DNA of 64,000 nucleotides from an uncultured Porphyromonadaceae bacterium (GCA_946553045.1 CAMNRO010000001.1:88367-152366); one strand, 5' to 3'. Numbered from the stretch's first letter, positions 1-9,792 are shown. A program made the numbers and translations. The notes: a model not told the origin generated them from the sequence alone.

Positions 1-2
1 AG

Positions 3-1085
3 TCATGGGACAACAGCGGCCTCCAGATAGGTCTTCCCGAAGGTACCGACGAGGTCTCCGGGGCCCTGCTCTGCGTCGATGTCACCGAAGAGATTGTGGC
101 CGAAGCCGCCGAGCGCGGCCTCAACCTCATAATATCGCATCACCCGCTGATATTCAAAGGCTTCAAGTCGCTGACCGGCGCCAATGCTCCGCAGCGTGCC
201 GCAATGGCTGCAATCCGTGCAGGCATAGCTGTCTATTCGGCTCATACATCGCTCGACAGCACTGTCGGAGGCGTTTCCTATGCCATGGCTTCGGCCATGG
301 GTGCAAAAACACTCCGCGTGCTCTCGCCCGCCGACATAGAATTCCGCAAGCTCACCGTCATCTGCCCGCGCGCAGCTGCCGCCGATGTGCGCCTTGCCCT
401 GCTCGACGGCGAAGCCGGAACCGCTCCAGGCTCCGGCAACTCAACCATGAGCCACACAGCGCCGGCGCTCGAAACCGACAGCCGATGCACATATAACGAC
501 GTCGAAGGCGAAACCCTGCCAGCAGCCCAGAACGACCCAATAGCCGGAATCAACCTCGTCCACACACCCCTCACCCGTGTGGAAGCGATTGTTCCGTCGT
601 GGAAAGCGGCTGCGCTTGCCGCAGCCGTCACCGGCGTTCCCGGTGCGGAAGACTCACGCGTTGAAATATCGCCAGTCGGCAACTCCGACCGCAATATAGG
701 CCTGGGTGTAGTGGCAGAATTCGAACAACCTATGACAATGGCCGATTTCGCGGCTATGCTCAAAGATAAATTCGACATACCCGCCATACGCGTCTCTCTC
801 GGCTATGATTCGGAAGCAATGGTGCGCCGAGTCGCCATGTGCGGCGGCGCAGGCGGCGAATTCATAGGCGCAGCCCGGGCTGCCGGCGCTGATGCCTACG
901 TCACTGCCGATGTCCGCTACCACGATTTCTGCGACAACCGCACCGGCATGACCATATTCGATATCGGCCATTTCGAAAGCGAACAGTATGCTACTGTTAT
1001 TTTCAAGAATGTGCTTTCGAAAAAAATGCCTAACTTTGCAGTCTATTTCTCTTCCTCACAAAAAAATCCGGTAAAATATTTGTAA
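3..1085 (+). CDS. Nif3-like dinuclear metal center protein (5' partial)
   Basis: The reading frame is open from base 3, so the start lies before the window. The first residues read SWDNSGLQIG, which is the usual N-terminal signature of the Nif3/YqfO (DUF34) family, and it continues with a histidine-rich ISHHPLIF motif that supplies metal ligands in this family. The C-terminal end carries the second ligand cluster (DVRYHDF and DIGHFESEQ). The long middle part is the inserted domain seen in the longer Nif3 members. The family has a di-metal site and is linked to cofactor or GTP-cyclohydrolase-like chemistry, but its true reaction is not settled. It ends 10 bp before the zinc-ribbon gene, a pairing common in Bacteroidetes, which suggests one operon. 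Confidence 0.93.
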   Translation, partial: SWDNSGLQIGLPEGTDEVSGALLCVDVTEEIVAEAAERGLNLIISHHPLIFKGFKSLTGANAPQRAAMAAIRAGIAVYSAHTSLDSTVGGVSYAMASAMGAKTLRVLSPADIEFRKLTVICPRAAAADVRLALLDGEAGTAPGSGNSTMSHTAPALETDSRCTYNDVEGETLPAAQNDPIAGINLVHTPLTRVEAIVPSWKAAALAAAVTGVPGAEDSRVEISPVGNSDRNIGLGVVAEFEQPMTMADFAAMLKDKFDIPAIRVSLGYDSEAMVRRVAMCGGAGGEFIGAARAAGADAYVTADVRYHDFCDNRTGMTIFDIGHFESEQYATVIFKNVLSKKMPNFAVYFSSSQKNPVKYL

Positions 1086-1095
1086 GTCACCATAT

Positions 1096-1869
1096 ATGGC
1101 AACTGAAAACAAACAAGATGCACCCCGTTCGGTCGAGGATCGTCTCAAAACACTCTACGAACTCCAGACCATTCTCTCCGAAATCGACCGTATCCGTAAT
1201 ATCCGCGGCGAACTTCCCCTGGAAGTAAAAGACCTTCAGGATACTATCGCCGGTCTGAACACCCGTATCGAACGCTACCAAGGCGACATCGAAGACCTCA
1301 AAATCAAGCGTACAGCCGAACAGAACAAAATCGAGAACAAAAAACTTCTCATCGAGCGCTATCGCCAGCAGCTCGACAACGTGCGCAACAACCACGAATT
1401 CGACAACCTCACCAAGGAAATCGAATACGAGACCCTCGAAATCAAACTCAGCGAAAAGAATATCGGTGAAATCGAACGCGAAATCGACAACCGCCAGGCC
1501 CAGATCGCTTCGATTCAGCAGGACATCGTAGACCAGACCCAGATTCTCGCCGAGAAAAAAGCCGACCTCGAGAATATCGTCAACGAAACCCGCACCGAAG
1601 AGGAAAACCTCATCGGCCGCGCCAAGACCCTCGAGCCCGGCGTAGACGACCGCACCCTCAACGCCTTCAAACGTATCCGCAAAAACGCACGCAACGGCCT
1701 CGGTATTGTAATCGTAGACCGCAACGCATGCGGCGGCTGCTTCAACCGCATTCCCCCGCAGAAGCAGATTGAAATCAAGATGCACAAAAAAGTAATCGTC
1801 TGCGAATACTGCGGCCGAATCATGATCGACCCCGAGCTTGCCGCAGCCGTTGAAGAATCAAAGAAATAA
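1096..1869 (+). CDS. C4-type zinc ribbon coiled-coil protein
   Basis: This 257-residue protein starts with about 180 residues of heptad-rich, highly charged coiled coil. It ends with a zinc ribbon made of two CxxC knuckles (CGGC near residue 212 and CEYC near residue 236). This is the architecture of the CT398/Hp0958-like family, in which a long coiled-coil hairpin carries a C-terminal zinc ribbon. In other bacteria relatives bind RNA polymerase sigma-54 or flagellar export parts, or have no known role; a function here cannot be read from the sequence. It follows the Nif3-like gene by 10 bp and is closed by a hairpin terminator. Confidence 0.9.
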   Translation: MATENKQDAPRSVEDRLKTLYELQTILSEIDRIRNIRGELPLEVKDLQDTIAGLNTRIERYQGDIEDLKIKRTAEQNKIENKKLLIERYRQQLDNVRNNHEFDNLTKEIEYETLEIKLSEKNIGEIEREIDNRQAQIASIQQDIVDQTQILAEKKADLENIVNETRTEEENLIGRAKTLEPGVDDRTLNAFKRIRKNARNGLGIVIVDRNACGGCFNRIPPQKQIEIKMHKKVIVCEYCGRIMIDPELAAAVEESKK

Positions 1870-1885
1870 ATTATTTCTGAATCTT

Positions 1886-1925
1886 AAAAATCGGACTATG
1901 CTGATACAGTGTAGTCCGATTTTTT
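1886..1925 (+). terminator. Intrinsic terminator after zinc-ribbon gene
   Basis: A 13 bp perfect inverted repeat (AAAAATCGGACTA with TAGTCCGATTTTT) and a 13 nt loop, ending in a T run. It could work in both directions, but only the upstream plus-strand operon needs it. Confidence 0.85.
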
Positions 1926-1926
1926 A

Positions 1927-1935
1927 TATATTTGC
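1927..1935 (+). promoter_or_regulatory. Bacteroidetes -7 box for exported protein
   Basis: TATATTTGC fits TAnnTTTGC, 29 nt before the ATG at 1965. It directly follows the terminator; no clear -33 box is visible. Confidence 0.65.
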
Positions 1936-1964
1936 AGGAAATCCACATAACCACATATATACTT

Positions 1965-2813
1965 ATGAAAAAACTAATCTGCATCTTCATTCTTGCAACA
2001 ATCACTTGTATCGTAACCAAAGCTGCCGACTTCAGTTCCATGCGCGGCGTATGGGCCTCAGACAGTGCCGAAGCAGTAGTCACCGACCACGCCTGTATCT
2101 TTTTCGAAAACACTCCGTCGGGCATGAGGGCTTTTCTTGACGTTCCTTCATACAATATCCATAGCCGCACAACCTTGGCCGACTCAACATTCATCACCGA
2201 AGAAAGCGCTCCGCTCCAGATGTCATCTGAAGGAAAAAAACTGAAAATAGGCAATAAAACGCTCGAAAAAGTAGAAGACATCACCGTCTGCGAACCATAC
2301 GAACGCCCTGCCGCCATCTCGAAACTGGAGATAGGCAAACGCCTGCAGGAATGGCGACTCGGGGCAGCCTACGGAAGAGAAGGCACATTCACATTCTGCG
2401 AAATCAACACCAACCGCCATCTGTTTATCTACATGATAAATCCGACCATGACATACATTCGGGCCGCAGCAACGAGAAACAACAACAATGGCACTCTCTT
2501 CTTCCAGAATATAAGAATGATGCAGAACAAGAACACCGGCGAGTTCACATCGCACATCATGCCCGGCAATCTCGCCATCGCCCGCGAAGACCTGGTTATA
2601 GACGACAGCAAGTTCCAGCCCGACAAATGCACATTCACCCCCGAAGGCGGAATCTACTGGTCGCTCATATCCTTCACGCCCGACGAAATACTTATAAACG
2701 GCTGCGGAGAGACCTACAGAGTCAGTCGGGCAGCATCTCCCCAGACCAAAGACGAATACTTCAAATACACTCCATACACATCAGAAGCCGAAGGGTTAAA
2801 TTTCTTTCACTGA
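1965..2813 (+). CDS. Exported protein of unknown function
   Basis: I do not recognise this 282-residue protein. The start at 1965 is chosen because it begins a typical signal peptide (MKKLICIFILATITCIV, cleaved near the following KAAD), while the longer frame from 1932 would start inside the -7 box. The mature part is mixed alpha/beta with no lipobox and no membrane segment, so it is probably periplasmic or surface-exposed. It has its own promoter and lies alone between the zinc-ribbon operon and glnS. No motif for an enzyme is obvious. Confidence 0.75.
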   Translation: MKKLICIFILATITCIVTKAADFSSMRGVWASDSAEAVVTDHACIFFENTPSGMRAFLDVPSYNIHSRTTLADSTFITEESAPLQMSSEGKKLKIGNKTLEKVEDITVCEPYERPAAISKLEIGKRLQEWRLGAAYGREGTFTFCEINTNRHLFIYMINPTMTYIRAAATRNNNNGTLFFQNIRMMQNKNTGEFTSHIMPGNLAIAREDLVIDDSKFQPDKCTFTPEGGIYWSLISFTPDEILINGCGETYRVSRAASPQTKDEYFKYTPYTSEAEGLNFFH

Positions 2814-2845
2814 TAATTAAAGCATGAAGTTCGGGGGATTTTTGC

Positions 2846-2854
2846 TATCTTTGC
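2846..2854 (+). promoter_or_regulatory. -7 box of glnS
   Basis: TATCTTTGC fits TAnnTTTGC and lies 35 nt before the glnS ATG; no convincing -33 box is seen. Confidence 0.65.
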
Positions 2855-2889
2855 GACTTGGAACAGAAAAAAATTAAACACATCATACT

Positions 2890-4596
2890 ATGGCTCAGAA
2901 CGAAGTAACGGGACCTGAAGAAAAGAAATCCCTCAATTTTGTAGAAGAAGAGGTGTACAACGACCTGCAGGCCGGCAAAAACGGCGGACGTCTCAGCACC
3001 CGCTTCCCACCCGAACCCAACGGTTACCTTCACATAGGCCATGCCAAGGCCATATGCATGGACTTCGGCGTTGCCGAAAAATTCGGCGGCACATGCAACC
3101 TGCGCTTCGATGACACCAACCCCGTCAAGGAAGATGTCGAATATGTCGACTCTATCCGCGAAGACATTCACTGGCTCGGTTTCGACTGGGGCGACCGCGA
3201 ATACTATGCTTCCGACTACTTTCCCCAGCTTTTCGACCTCGCAGTGCGACTCATCAAGGAAGGCAAGGCATATGTAGACGACCAGACTTCCGAAGAGATA
3301 GCCCGCCAGAAAGGCACTCCGCAGACACCCGGCGAAGAAAGCCCCTACCGCAACCGTACACCCGAAGAGAACCTCGACCTTTTCATGCGCATGAATGCCG
3401 GAGAGTTCGAAGAAGGCTCGCGTGTGCTCCGTGCAAAAATCGATATGGCGTCGTCCAACATGCACTTCCGCGACCCTATCATGTACCGTATCATCAAGAC
3501 GCCCCATCACCGCACCGGCACAACATGGAAGGTCTACCCGATGTATGACTTCGCCCATGGCCAGAGCGACTACTTCGAAGGTGTCACCCACTCTATCTGT
3601 ACTCTTGAATTCGTGCCTCACCGTCCGCTTTACGAATATTTCGTAAAAGAACTCGCCGACGACAGCTACTGCCCGCGACAGATTGAATTCAACCGCCTGA
3701 ACCTCACCTACACCGTCATGAGCAAGCGCAAACTGCTCCAGCTCGTGAAGGAAGGCCTCGTTGCAGGATGGGATGACCCCCGAATGCCGACCATTTCGGG
3801 CATGCGCCGCCGCGGCTACACACCCGCCTCTATCCGCAACTTCATCGACACTATCGGCTATACTAAGTATGAAGCCCTCAACAGCGTGAGCCTGCTCGAG
3901 CACGCCGTGCGCGACGACCTCAACCGCATCGCCACCCGCGTGATGGCTGTCGTAAATCCGCTCAAAGTGGTTCTCACCAACTATCCAGAGGACAAAGTCG
4001 AGACCGTGAGCATGGACAACAATCCTGAAGATTCCGAAGGCGGAACACACGAAATGCCCTTCTCACGCGAGCTCTACATCGAGCGCGACGACTTCATGGA
4101 GAATCCGCCCAAGAAGTTCTTCCGCCTCGCACCCGGCTCTGAAGTCCGCCTCAAAGGCGCGTATATCATCAAGTGCGACAAGGTTATCAAAGACGAAGAA
4201 GGCAACATCACCGAACTGCGCTGCTCATACGACCCCGACACCCTCAGCGGCATGCCAGGCGCCAACCGCAAGGTGAAAGGCACACTCCACTGGGTATCGG
4301 CACCCCACGCCATCGACGCCGAAGTGCGCCTCTACGACCGTCTTTTCGACGTCGAGAACCCGGCAGCCGAGCCCGACCGTGATTTCCGCGAAATGCTCAA
4401 TCCCGACTCGCTCAAAGTGGTTCAGGGCGTGAAACTCGAGCCTTTCATCATGGCAACCGCCCAGCCCGGAAGCAAATTCCAGTTCCAGCGTGTCGGCTAC
4501 TTCACACCCGATGCAGACAGCACTCCCGAACATCCGGTATTCAACCGCACCATCGCCCTTAAGGATACCTGGGAAAAGGTGCAGAAAAAAGCTTAG
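2890..4596 (+). CDS. glnS: Glutaminyl-tRNA synthetase
   Basis: This 568-residue class I aminoacyl-tRNA synthetase charges tRNA-Gln with glutamine in the cytoplasm. The HIGH signature is intact (PEPNGYLHIGHAKA, HIGH at residues 48-51), and the KMSKS-type loop reads VMSKRK at residues 276-281, which is the GlnRS version. The C-terminal half (from about residue 340) is the beta-barrel anticodon-binding region (NPLKVVLTNYP). The length is normal for bacterial GlnRS. GlnRS and bacterial GluRS are close relatives, but the PEPNGYLHIGHAK form and the two beta barrels favour glutamine. It is transcribed alone. Confidence 0.96.
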   Translation: MAQNEVTGPEEKKSLNFVEEEVYNDLQAGKNGGRLSTRFPPEPNGYLHIGHAKAICMDFGVAEKFGGTCNLRFDDTNPVKEDVEYVDSIREDIHWLGFDWGDREYYASDYFPQLFDLAVRLIKEGKAYVDDQTSEEIARQKGTPQTPGEESPYRNRTPEENLDLFMRMNAGEFEEGSRVLRAKIDMASSNMHFRDPIMYRIIKTPHHRTGTTWKVYPMYDFAHGQSDYFEGVTHSICTLEFVPHRPLYEYFVKELADDSYCPRQIEFNRLNLTYTVMSKRKLLQLVKEGLVAGWDDPRMPTISGMRRRGYTPASIRNFIDTIGYTKYEALNSVSLLEHAVRDDLNRIATRVMAVVNPLKVVLTNYPEDKVETVSMDNNPEDSEGGTHEMPFSRELYIERDDFMENPPKKFFRLAPGSEVRLKGAYIIKCDKVIKDEEGNITELRCSYDPDTLSGMPGANRKVKGTLHWVSAPHAIDAEVRLYDRLFDVENPAAEPDRDFREMLNPDSLKVVQGVKLEPFIMATAQPGSKFQFQRVGYFTPDADSTPEHPVFNRTIALKDTWEKVQKKA

Positions 4597-4614
4597 CGAA
4601 GGTTAAAGAATGAA

Positions 4615-4671
4615 GGTTAGTGGTTAAAGGACAGCCTTTGGCCACTAATCTTTCACCGTTAACCACTAACC
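4615..4671 (+). repeat. Nested alternative hairpins between glnS and next gene
   Basis: A perfect 13 bp inverted repeat (GGTTAGTGGTTAA, 4615-4627, with TTAACCACTAACC, 4659-4671) encloses a second arm at 4635-4648 that can pair with 4618-4631 at 12 of 14 positions. The two pairings exclude each other. No T run follows, so it is not a standard terminator. Confidence 0.6.
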
Positions 4672-4707
4672 AATAACCCTCGGTTTCCGGCGGAAACCGA
4701 CTGAAAT

Positions 4708-6183
4708 ATGAGTTACGACGACGAATCCAATCCCCGCGAAGAGCTATACCAGAACTTCCTCAAATCGCTGAAAGAGCCTGCCACAGAGCGCTTCTTCGAC
4801 GAGGATGAACTCGTGGAAATATTCGACTACGCCGGCGACATCGCCGACGACTACGCCCGTGCCGAGGTGCTTTTCTGCGGTGCCCGCCTCTATCCAGAGA
4901 GCGCGCCGCTGAAAGAACGCCGCGCACTGCTGTATTTCGACCTTGAAGACGCCGAAAAAGAGCTCAAAGACGGCAGTGCGGCCGCTTACATTGCCGATAA
5001 CGCCGACCACACGTCGCTTCTCTTCGACATTGTGAGACTCGAAGCGAACCGACCGGCCGACGCACCTGCCGCGCTCTCTTTTCTGATGGAACAATATCCG
5101 TCGTTTTCCGACGAGGAAACCATACGCTTCATAGACCTGGCCTTCGACCTCGACTGCTATGACTGGGTGAAGGCACATATGCCCGAACTCCGCAAGAAAG
5201 CAAGTTTCCTGCCGGCACTTCTCTTCGAGGTCCTTCAGGAAGCCGACCAGCAGGGCGACGACGAGACCGTAGCGCTCCTTGCCGAAGAACTGATCGAGGC
5301 GGAGCCATTCTCCATAGCCTACTGGGCTACTCTTTTCCGTGCGCAGGCACGTCTTGGCAAGGAAGAAGAGGCGCGCCAGACCTTCGACACCGCCAAAGCA
5401 CTTGGCGCAGACAATCCGTCGGCTCTGCTGAATCTTGCAGACACAATCTACTCGTCAGCTCCCTATCTGCAAAAAGATGCCATTGAGATGATGGCTTCTC
5501 TGAAAGAAGAGAATCCGGACGATTTCACGTTTACGGACTGCCGCTGCGCGCTGCTGGTGCAGAACGGCGACCCTGCGACAGCCGTAGCCGAGCTACGCAG
5601 ATACATGGCGGCGCATCCGGGCGAAATACGCCCGCTGAAGCAGCTGTTGCTTTGCAACATTGTCGACGCCGAAGAAATCTGCGACCGTTTCATACAGGCC
5701 AACGACGGCCACGAAATGTCGGCCGCCGACCTCGACGAGACAATCAATGCACTCCTGATGCGTTCGGCTATGAACTCGCTTGCCGGCCTGCTGAAATCGC
5801 TGAAAAAACGCCGCGCCCTCAACTCGGTGGAATTTGCATCGTATGCAGAGGCCCTTTTCGCGTTAGGCAAATATGAAGAAACGGTAGAACTAATCAGCGA
5901 CGACAGTCTTTTCGACGAGATAACCCAGATACCCTTCCGCGGAGCCTCGCATGTCTATATCTGCGTGACGGCATATATGAAGACCGGCCATGAGGAACAG
6001 GCAAAGGCGATACTCGAAAAAGTGACACCCTTCTTCGAGGCATATCTCTCCGGCGCGCCACTGCCGGTGCGCATGGCCTCGCGCACCATCTTCACCCTTG
6101 CCGACAAAGTGCGGCGCCATCCGGCCTCAGAAAAGCTCTACTGGGAATATTTCGACATGCTCGGTCATTCCAAGTTCACTTGA
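4708..6183 (+). CDS. Tetratricopeptide-type helical repeat protein
   Basis: A soluble, acidic 491-residue protein without signal peptide or membrane segment. It is made almost entirely of paired amphipathic helices with TPR-like spacing (for example IAYWATLFRAQARLGKEEEA near residues 200-220, and a C-terminal repeat with FRGASHVYICVTAYMKTG). Such solenoids normally bind other proteins. I see no catalytic domain. A Bacteroidales-wide hypothetical TPR protein is the likely description. Its 3' end overlaps the convergent small membrane protein gene by 8 bp. Confidence 0.8.
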   Translation: MSYDDESNPREELYQNFLKSLKEPATERFFDEDELVEIFDYAGDIADDYARAEVLFCGARLYPESAPLKERRALLYFDLEDAEKELKDGSAAAYIADNADHTSLLFDIVRLEANRPADAPAALSFLMEQYPSFSDEETIRFIDLAFDLDCYDWVKAHMPELRKKASFLPALLFEVLQEADQQGDDETVALLAEELIEAEPFSIAYWATLFRAQARLGKEEEARQTFDTAKALGADNPSALLNLADTIYSSAPYLQKDAIEMMASLKEENPDDFTFTDCRCALLVQNGDPATAVAELRRYMAAHPGEIRPLKQLLLCNIVDAEEICDRFIQANDGHEMSAADLDETINALLMRSAMNSLAGLLKSLKKRRALNSVEFASYAEALFALGKYEETVELISDDSLFDEITQIPFRGASHVYICVTAYMKTGHEEQAKAILEKVTPFFEAYLSGAPLPVRMASRTIFTLADKVRRHPASEKLYWEYFDMLGHSKFT

Positions 6184-6424
6184 AAAAGGCCTTGAGACGC
6201 GCTATGCCGGCCTTGCCGAGTATGAGAATCGCTGTGTACTGACACGCCTTTGCAAGGCCATAGAAAACAGCCCACAGCACACCCTTGGCGGCTACAGATA
6301 AAGGCAGGAGCATCTGCGCGAACGATATGGCATAACAAAGCAGACAGCACAGCGCTACGATGACACCTGTGCGGAACGAAAGGCCCTGCAGCCATAGCCT
6401 GAATTTTCTGAACGACTCTTTCAC
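6176..6424 (-). CDS. Small membrane protein, two to three hydrophobic helices
   Basis: An 82-residue protein with a basic N-terminus (MKESFRKFRLWLQ), hydrophobic segments near residues 18-40 and 46-65, and a basic end. It looks like a real gene: composition is membrane-like, codon use is normal, and it fills the gap between two convergent units. Another frame on the same strand (start 6431) gives a cysteine- and histidine-rich product and is not credible. The function is unknown. It lies downstream of araB, but a strong hairpin separates them. Confidence 0.6.
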   Translation of the reverse strand: MKESFRKFRLWLQGLSFRTGVIVALCCLLCYAISFAQMLLPLSVAAKGVLWAVFYGLAKACQYTAILILGKAGIARLKAFFK

Positions 6425-6453
6425 ACTCCAAAATTACGAATTTTTCAAATAAG

Positions 6454-6486
6454 AAGCGTCTGCTCCGGCTTGGAACAGACGCTTTT
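6454..6486 (-). terminator. Terminator of the arabinose operon
   Basis: Stem AAGCGTCTG/CAGACGCTT with an inner TCC/GGA pair, directly after the araB stop in the direction of transcription. Confidence 0.7.
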
Positions 6487-6508
6487 CATTGGTTATAAGG
6501 GGAGGTGC

Positions 6509-8101
6509 TTACTTTTTTGCCTCCACGGCTGCACGCTCTATGGCGAGGCAGGCGTTATAGTTTTTGATGTAGGCGTCGAAACCTGCCACATCAGAGGGCT
6601 CGGGAGCGATTTCCACACCGGCATTGCCGAGGAACACTTTCTTCTCAAGATACTCGGGCAAGGACTGGCCTTCGGGATTGCTCACCACAAAGCCGGCAAG
6701 CAGGGCCATACCCCACGCACCGCCTTCGCCGGCAGTCTCCATTACAGAAATCGGCGAATTGAGAGCAGCTGCAAGGATACGCTGGCCGACGCCTTTGGTC
6801 TTGAAGAGACCGCCGTGGCCGGTGATACGGTCAACACCAACATTCTCTTCCTTGAAGAGAATATCGTTGCCTATTTTCAGCACCGCAACCGACGCGTAGA
6901 GGTTGGCACGCATGAAGTTGGCGAGATTGAAGCGGTCGTTGGCAGAGCGCACGAAGAGAGGACGGCCCTCTTCGAGACCGGTTACGGGTTCGCCCGAAAC
7001 ATAATTGTATGCCATGAGGCCGCCGCAGTCGCCGTCGCCTTCGAGAGCGCGGTTGTAGAGGAGGCCGTAGAGCTGATTATAGTCAACGGGAACACCGAGC
7101 ATCTCCTGGTATTCCTTGAAGAGATTTACCCACGCGTTGAGGTCGGAGGTGCAGTTGTTGCAGTGCACCATCGCAACGAGGCTGCCGTCGGGGGTCGTTA
7201 CCATGTCGATCATCTCATAAGGCTTTGAGAGCTCTTTTTCGAGAACAATCATGGAGAACGACGATGTGCCGGCCGATACGTTGCCGGTGCGTTTGAGGAC
7301 GGCGTTGGTAGCCACCATGCCTGTGCCGGCGTCGCCTTCGGGCGGGCAGAACGGCACGCCTGCGGCGAGATGGCCCGAAACGTCGAGAAGAGCGGCGCCC
7401 TCGGGTGTGAGGTTGCCTGCGGCTTCACCTGCTACGAGCACCTTGGGCAGAATATCGCTGAGAGTCCATTTGAAGCCCTTCGGAGCCACAAGCTCGTCGA
7501 ACTTGGCGACCATTGTTGCGTCGTAGTTCTTTGTTTCGGGGTCAACGGGAATCATGCCAGAGGCATCGCCAACGCCGAGCACACGCTCGCCGGTGAGTTT
7601 CCAGTGGATATATCCGGCAAGGGTTGTGAGGAAATCGATGTCGGCCACATGCTCTTCATTGTCGAGGATAGCCTGATAGAGGTGCGATATGCTCCAGCGG
7701 AGGGGAATATTATATACGAACAGTTCGCTCAGTTCTGCGGCGGCACGACCGGTGTTGGTGTTACGCCAGGTGCGGAATGGCATGAGGATATTGCCGTCGG
7801 CGCCGAACGGCATGTAGCCGTGCATCATGGCGCTGATACCGATTGCTGCAAGGCGCTCGATTTCTACGTCGTAGAGTTCGCGCACGTTCTTGCGGAGGTC
7901 GGCGTAGCAGTCCTGGAGACCATACCAGATAGCCTGTGTGCTGTATGTCCAGAGACCGTCGACGAGCTGGTTCTCCCAGGTGTGGCTGCCCTGTGCGAGC
8001 GGCTTATTGTCCGGGCCGATAAGCACGGCCTTGATACGGGTCGAACCGAACTCAATGCCCAGCACCGCCTTGCCCTGTTCTATGATAGTTTTAGCTTCCA
8101 T
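6509..8101 (-). CDS. araB: FGGY-family carbohydrate kinase, probable L-ribulokinase
   Basis: A 530-residue sugar kinase of the FGGY family: N-terminal ATPase fold with [14 protein letters not shown] (about residues 15-28) and a second domain with [15 protein letters not shown] and [12 protein letters not shown], the phosphate-binding part. In this position it should phosphorylate L-ribulose to L-ribulose-5-phosphate, the second step of L-arabinose breakdown. The sequence is close to the xylulokinase-like branch used in Bacteroides arabinose loci, so substrate assignment rests on its neighbours araA and araD. It is the last gene of the operon, 155 bp after araA, and is separated from it by one of the covarying hairpins. 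Confidence 0.85.
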   Translation of the reverse strand: MEAKTIIEQGKAVLGIEFGSTRIKAVLIGPDNKPLAQGSHTWENQLVDGLWTYSTQAIWYGLQDCYADLRKNVRELYDVEIERLAAIGISAMMHGYMPFGADGNILMPFRTWRNTNTGRAAAELSELFVYNIPLRWSISHLYQAILDNEEHVADIDFLTTLAGYIHWKLTGERVLGVGDASGMIPVDPETKNYDATMVAKFDELVAPKGFKWTLSDILPKVLVAGEAAGNLTPEGAALLDVSGHLAAGVPFCPPEGDAGTGMVATNAVLKRTGNVSAGTSSFSMIVLEKELSKPYEMIDMVTTPDGSLVAMVHCNNCTSDLNAWVNLFKEYQEMLGVPVDYNQLYGLLYNRALEGDGDCGGLMAYNYVSGEPVTGLEEGRPLFVRSANDRFNLANFMRANLYASVAVLKIGNDILFKEENVGVDRITGHGGLFKTKGVGQRILAAALNSPISVMETAGEGGAWGMALLAGFVVSNPEGQSLPEYLEKKVFLGNAGVEIAPEPSDVAGFDAYIKNYNACLAIERAAVEAKK

Positions 8102-8161
8102 TGATTGAGTAATTTTTTCCGCGTTGCGAAAAAATAAAGTCGAGAAAGTAAAAAGTCTATA

Positions 8162-8202
8162 AAGTTAAGATAATAGCTCCCTAAAAGCCATTATCTTAAC
8201 TT
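8162..8202 (-). repeat. ara intercistronic hairpin, copy 1 (araA-araB gap)
   Basis: A 17 bp stem with a 7 nt loop. On the plus strand there is one A-C mismatch (8175/8189); on the transcribed minus strand this becomes a U-G wobble, so the RNA stem is continuous. It belongs to the same family as the hairpins at 11255 and 13075. The rest of the 8102-8256 gap is AT-rich and holds a second, weaker palindrome at 8112-8135 (ATTTTTTC/GAAAAAAT). Confidence 0.8.
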
Positions 8203-8256
8203 ATTTGATTTTTTGCACTCTTTTAAACTTAAGTTTCGCGCAACGAACCTTTTGCT

Positions 8257-9792
8257 TTAGCAGAGAGATTTGTTAAGCATGTAGTAGACTTCGTTCCAGC
8301 GGAGCTCGTTCTTGAAGTTCTCGATGGTGGTGTCTTTGCAGATATGAAGCATTTCGATGCCTGCGATTTCCGCATAGTCCTGCCAGTATTCGGGAGTGAG
8401 CTTATAGGAGAAGCAGGAGTGGTGTGTGCCGCCTGCGAGAATCCATGCGCCTGCGCCGACTTCGAAGTTGGGCATAGGAATCCAGAGAGCCGAAGCCACG
8501 GGGAGTTTGGGCAGGGGTTTGGGTTCGATGCACTCAACGTCGTTGACGATGAGACGGAAGCGGTTGCCGAGGTCTACGACAGTAGCGGTGATACCGGCGC
8601 CAGGCTTCGAGGTGAAGACGAGGCGTGCTGTAAGGCTCTTGCGGATACCAATACCGAGGAAGTGAACCTCGAGACGGGGGCGTTCGGCAGCGATGAGGGG
8701 GCAAACCTCGAGCATATGGGCCTGGAGAATCGAGCTGTTCGCACCGTCGAAGTTAAGAGTGTAGTCTTCGAGGAACGAGCATCCCTGGCCCTGGCTCATA
8801 ACCCATACCGAGCGATAGAGAGCTGCGCTCTTCCAGTCGCCTTCGGCACCGAAACCGTAGCCTTCGGCCATGAGGCGCTGCGATGCAAGACCGGGAATCT
8901 GGTCGAAACCGACGAATTTGGGGTCGTTGATATCGGCGGTACCGAGGTCGTCGAAGTTGGTTGTGAAACCTTTGGCGCCCTTGGCCTCGAGGATAGCACG
9001 GAGTGCGAGTTCGGCCTTGGCAGCGTTCCATACTTTCTTGTAGCCTTCGCTGTTCTTGTCTTCGAGTTCGGCTGCATGCTCATATTCCTTGAAGTAGGTA
9101 GCAACGAGAGCGTCGGTGTCGGCGTCGGAGACCTTCTTGAAGTATTCCATGAGTTCGCTCACGGGGGTGTAGTCCACGTGATAGCCCATGCGCTGTTCGG
9201 CCTCTACCTTGTCGCCGTCGGTAACGGCCACATTGTTCATCTGGTCGCCGAATCGGAGAATCAGCATATCCTGGCTGTCGGCCCATGCTGCGGCAACGCG
9301 CTGCCATACGGCGATGTGGTCCTGAGCGACGGGGTCGGTCCAGTGGCCAACGACAACTTTACGGCGCAGACGCATGCGCGAGCAGATGTGGCCGAATTCG
9401 CGGTCGCCATGAGCGCTCTGGTTGAGGTTCATGAAGTCCATGTCCATGGTATCCCAGGGAATTTCGGCGTTATATTGTGTGTGGAAGTGAAGCAGAGGCT
9501 TGTTGAGCTGCTGCAGACCGTGAATCCACATCTTTGCGGGCGAGAAGGTATGCATCCAGGTGATTACACCGATACATGCGTCGCAGTTGTTGGCAGCCTT
9601 CATCACGTCGGCCACCTCTTTGGAAGAGTTTGCAGTGCCTTTGTAGACAACTTTCACGGGAAGTCGGCCAGATTTGTTAAGACCTTCTACCATTTCTTTC
9701 GAGTGGCTGTCGACAGCCACAACGGCGTCACCGCCATATAGGAGCTGGGCACCTGTGACCCACCATACTTCGTAGTTTGAGAATACGCTCAT
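8257..9792 (-). CDS. araA: L-arabinose isomerase
   Basis: This 511-residue enzyme interconverts L-arabinose and L-ribulose in the cytoplasm using a divalent metal. Family signatures are visible: an N-terminal EVWWVTGAQLLYG, the segment FHTQYNAEIPWDTMDMDF with NLNQSAHGDREF, where a metal ligand His lies, and a C-terminal HHSCFSYKL with the closing LRWNEVYYML. The length is typical (about 500). It lies between araD and araB in the operon. The 67 bp gap to araD contains A/G-rich ATTAAGGATTAAGGAT repeats and no terminator. Confidence 0.96.
   Translation of the reverse strand: MSVFSNYEVWWVTGAQLLYGGDAVVAVDSHSKEMVEGLNKSGRLPVKVVYKGTANSSKEVADVMKAANNCDACIGVITWMHTFSPAKMWIHGLQQLNKPLLHFHTQYNAEIPWDTMDMDFMNLNQSAHGDREFGHICSRMRLRRKVVVGHWTDPVAQDHIAVWQRVAAAWADSQDMLILRFGDQMNNVAVTDGDKVEAEQRMGYHVDYTPVSELMEYFKKVSDADTDALVATYFKEYEHAAELEDKNSEGYKKVWNAAKAELALRAILEAKGAKGFTTNFDDLGTADINDPKFVGFDQIPGLASQRLMAEGYGFGAEGDWKSAALYRSVWVMSQGQGCSFLEDYTLNFDGANSSILQAHMLEVCPLIAAERPRLEVHFLGIGIRKSLTARLVFTSKPGAGITATVVDLGNRFRLIVNDVECIEPKPLPKLPVASALWIPMPNFEVGAGAWILAGGTHHSCFSYKLTPEYWQDYAEIAGIEMLHICKDTTIENFKNELRWNEVYYMLNKSLC

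Noticed and set aside
6470..8104. Plus-strand frames across araB
   Set aside because: They are antisense to a kinase with complete FGGY motifs and have no ribosome site or recognisable domain.
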